NCBI GenBank assembly: GCA_001805085.1
Contig: MHEA01000009.1
Span: forward strand, 4,508-12,262
Reading direction: 5' to 3'
Length of the DNA: 7,755 nucleotides
Origin: Nitrospirae bacterium GWC2_57_9
GTDB lineage: Bacteria > Nitrospirota > UBA9217
The notes beneath the pieces are model-generated. The model searched no databases. It saw only the letters and a program-made list of their open reading frames with translations, and was not told where the DNA came from. Below are positions 5,472-7,755 of this stretch, piece by piece. Every line of letters starts with the position of its first letter. Position 1 is the first letter of the stretch. The position numbers and the translations under genes are program-made.

Positions 5472-7755
5472 TCAGTGCGCTTCGTCCCAGTTCTTGCCTG
5501 TCGCCATTTCGACCTTTACCGGCACAAGGAGCTTCACGACTCCCTCCATCTCCTCCTTCACGAGCCTTTTCATCGGCTCGATCTCGCTGTCCGGAACTTC
5601 GAATACGAGTTCATCATGCACCTGGAGGATCATCCGGGACCGCAGGTCTTCACGCACAAGCCGCTCCGAGATCCGTATCATCGCGATCTTGATCATATCG
5701 GCGGCTGTGCCCTGGATCGGCGTATTCACGGCCATGCGTTCTCCGAAGTTCCTGACCGGCGCTGAAGAGGATGACAGTTCGGGTATGAACCGCCGCCTGC
5801 CGAAAAGCGTCGTGACGTAACCCTGCATTTTCGCAGATTGAATGGTATCGTCCAGGAACGTTCGCACCTTCGGATACCGGGCAAAATAACTGTCGATATA
5901 CCGTTTTGCCTCGCTATTGGACACCCCGATGTCCTGTGCCAGCCCGAAGGCAGATATCCCGTAAATTATCCCGAAGTTCACCGCCTTGGCCTTGCGCCGC
6001 ATTTCGGTAGTGATCTCCTCAAGCGGAAGCCCGAGGACCTCCGAGGCGGTGCGGGTATGGATGTCCTCGTCCTCGAGAAAGGTCCGGACCAGGCCGGGAT
6101 CCGCGCTCAGGTGCGCGAGAACGCGGAGTTCGATCTGGGAGTAATCGGCGGACAGCAGGCTTGCGCCCTTTTCGGCGATAAAGGCTTGTCTGATCTGCCT
6201 GCCGATATCGGTCCTGATCGGGATGTTCTGGAGGTTGGGATCGCTGCTCGACAGCCTTCCCGTGGCGGTCACGGTCTGATTGAACGAGGTATGCACCCTG
6301 CCGCTCGAAGGATCGATCATGGCAGGCAGCGCGTCTATGTAAGTCGACTTAAGCTTGGTCAGCGTCCGGTACTGCAGGATCTCGGCCGGCAGGGGATGGA
6401 AGCGGGCAAGGTCTTCGAGCACGTCCACGTTCGTGGAAAAGCCCGTCTTTGTCTTCTTTGTCGGGGTCAGTTGGAGTTTCACGAACAGGATGTCGGCCAG
6501 TTGCTTCGGCGAATTGATATTGAATTCCGTCCCTGCCAGTTCATAGATCTTCGCCGTTATCCTGGCTGTGTCCGTCTCCAGCCGCCGGGACATGGCTTCC
6601 AGAAAACCTGCATCTACCTTGATGCCGGTCCGCTCCATATCGACCAGCACCTCCAGGAGCGGCATCTCGATCTCCCGAAAAAGCCGTTCCAGGTTCTGAT
6701 CCTTCAGCCTGGGCTCCAGCACCTGTTTCAGTCTGAGAGCGATGTCCGCATCCTCTCCGGAGTAACGGGTCGCGGCCTCGACATCTACCTGGTCGAAGCG
6801 GATCTGTTTTTTCCCGGTCCCGGCAACATCGGCGTAGGTCGTTATCTTGCAGTTCAGGAACTCCAGGGCCAGGGCATCAAGACCGTGGGAAGGCCTGCCG
6901 GGGTTCAACAGGTAGGACGCGATCATGGGATCGAAGTGGATGCCCCTGACCTTGACGCCGTAGCGTCCCAGCACCAGGAGATCATACTTCATGTTCTGGC
7001 CGACCTTTTTCACGGCGGGATCGGTGAAAACCGGTTTCAGCCGGGCAAGGGCATGATCAACGGAGAGCTGCTTTGGTGCCCCGGGGCAGATGTGGCAGAG
7101 AGGCACATAATAGGCCTCGTGCGAGGAAACAGCGAACGACATGCCCACCAGTTCCGCTTGCAGCGGGTCCAAGGAGGTGGTCTCCGTGTCGAAGCTGAAT
7201 TCGCCGGACCGGGACAGCAGGGTGACAAGTTCCTCGAACTCCCGTTCTTCCAGGACGGTCCGGTAGGTCCGTGCCTGCTCGGGCTCCTGGGTCACGTATT
7301 TCAGCAGCGAAGGGAATTCCAATTCCCGCAGAAGCGCAAGCAGTGCGGCATTGTCCGGCGTTTTCACTGCGAGAGAGTCATAATCGATGCTGATGGGAAC
7401 GTCTGCATGCAGCCGCGCCAGTTCCCGGCTCAGGCGTGCCAGCTCAGCGTGCTCGATCAGCGATTGCCTCAGCTTTGGCTTCTTGATCGTTTCCGCCCGG
7501 GAGAGGAGGTTCTCGATCGAGCCGAACTCTTTTATGAGGGCCTGGGCCGTTTTCTCTCCGATCCCGGGTACGCCGGGAATATTATCCGAGGAGTCTCCCA
7601 TAAGGCCCATGATCTCGACCACCCGGTCCGGGCCCACGCCGAACCGTTCTTCCACATCCTTCGGTTCAAAGATCTTTTCCTTCAGCGTGTCGTATACGGT
7701 TATGTTCTTTCCCACCAGCTGCAGAAGGTCCTTATCTCCCGTAACGACCGTCAAC
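5472..7755 (-). CDS. polA: DNA polymerase I (5' end off window)
   Basis: Pol I fills gaps, removes RNA primers and takes part in excision repair. Residues are numbered from the TTG codon at 7754, which is internal (the frame is open to the edge). Comparison with remembered E. coli Pol I numbering suggests about 131 residues are missing. The tail of the 5' nuclease domain shows GDKD (D7, D9) and MGDSSDNIPGVPGIGEKTA with D54 and D57. The 3'-5' exonuclease has its acidic set: DTET (D189, E191), QNMKYD (D258) and YSGED (Y331, D335). The polymerase domain has motif A DYSQIELR (D537, E542), motif B RRKAKAVNFGIIYG (R586, K590, F594, Y598) and motif C VHDE (H713-E715). It ends in GKNWDEAH, like the E. 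coli C-terminus. Proofreading therefore looks intact, unlike Thermus-type Pol I. The gene converges on the tamB-like gene, and its promoter is off the window. Confidence 0.97.
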   Translation of the reverse strand, partial: LTVVTGDKDLLQLVGKNITVYDTLKEKIFEPKDVEERFGVGPDRVVEIMGLMGDSSDNIPGVPGIGEKTAQALIKEFGSIENLLSRAETIKKPKLRQSLIEHAELARLSRELARLHADVPISIDYDSLAVKTPDNAALLALLRELEFPSLLKYVTQEPEQARTYRTVLEEREFEELVTLLSRSGEFSFDTETTSLDPLQAELVGMSFAVSSHEAYYVPLCHICPGAPKQLSVDHALARLKPVFTDPAVKKVGQNMKYDLLVLGRYGVKVRGIHFDPMIASYLLNPGRPSHGLDALALEFLNCKITTYADVAGTGKKQIRFDQVDVEAATRYSGEDADIALRLKQVLEPRLKDQNLERLFREIEMPLLEVLVDMERTGIKVDAGFLEAMSRRLETDTARITAKIYELAGTEFNINSPKQLADILFVKLQLTPTKKTKTGFSTNVDVLEDLARFHPLPAEILQYRTLTKLKSTYIDALPAMIDPSSGRVHTSFNQTVTATGRLSSSDPNLQNIPIRTDIGRQIRQAFIAEKGASLLSADYSQIELRVLAHLSADPGLVRTFLEDEDIHTRTASEVLGLPLEEITTEMRRKAKAVNFGIIYGISAFGLAQDIGVSNSEAKRYIDSYFARYPKVRTFLDDTIQSAKMQGYVTTLFGRRRFIPELSSSSAPVRNFGERMAVNTPIQGTAADMIKIAMIRISERLVREDLRSRMILQVHDELVFEVPDSEIEPMKRLVKEEMEGVVKLLVPVKVEMATGKNWDEAH

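Noticed and set aside
5451..5765. Plus-strand open frame of 104 codons over the 3' end of polA.
   Set aside because: It is antisense to the highly conserved polymerase motif region and has no family features.
7752..7754. TTG at the right edge as the polA start codon.
   Set aside because: It lies inside the 5' nuclease domain just before the conserved TGDKD motif; the gene continues beyond the window.

Overview
This window reads as ordinary chromosomal DNA of a GC-rich, Gram-negative bacterium. The Gram-negative call rests on a TamB-type envelope protein, which needs an outer membrane. The style of the intergenic repeats (arrays of GCAGAT-like and CACAGAG-like words) recalls genomes of the Desulfobacterota/Geobacter and Nitrospirota type; that placement is an inference from memory and is weak.

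Layout: (1) Positions 1-1270, + strand: the C-terminal part of GlnD, the bifunctional PII uridylyltransferase/uridylyl-removing enzyme. It holds the HD domain and two ACT domains; the N-terminal nucleotidyltransferase domain lies off the left edge. (2) Positions 1271-1416: a 146-bp gap with one small perfect palindrome and no convincing promoter or terminator. (3) Positions 1417-5043, + strand: a complete 1208-residue TamB/AsmA-like protein, anchored in the inner membrane and probably spanning the periplasm. (4) Positions 5044-5471: a 428-bp gap between convergent genes, filled largely by two families of short-period interspersed repeats arranged as inverted arms. (5) Positions 5472-7755, - strand: DNA polymerase I, missing only about the first 130 residues beyond the right edge, with the visible catalytic residues of all three activities intact.

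The three genes do not form one pathway: nitrogen-status signalling, envelope assembly/lipid transport, and DNA replication/repair. glnD and the tamB-like gene share a strand and may be co-transcribed; polA converges on them. I found no defence system, mobile-element protein, CRISPR array, tRNA or rRNA. The only structure not explained by housekeeping genes is the repeat cluster at about 5050-5432.
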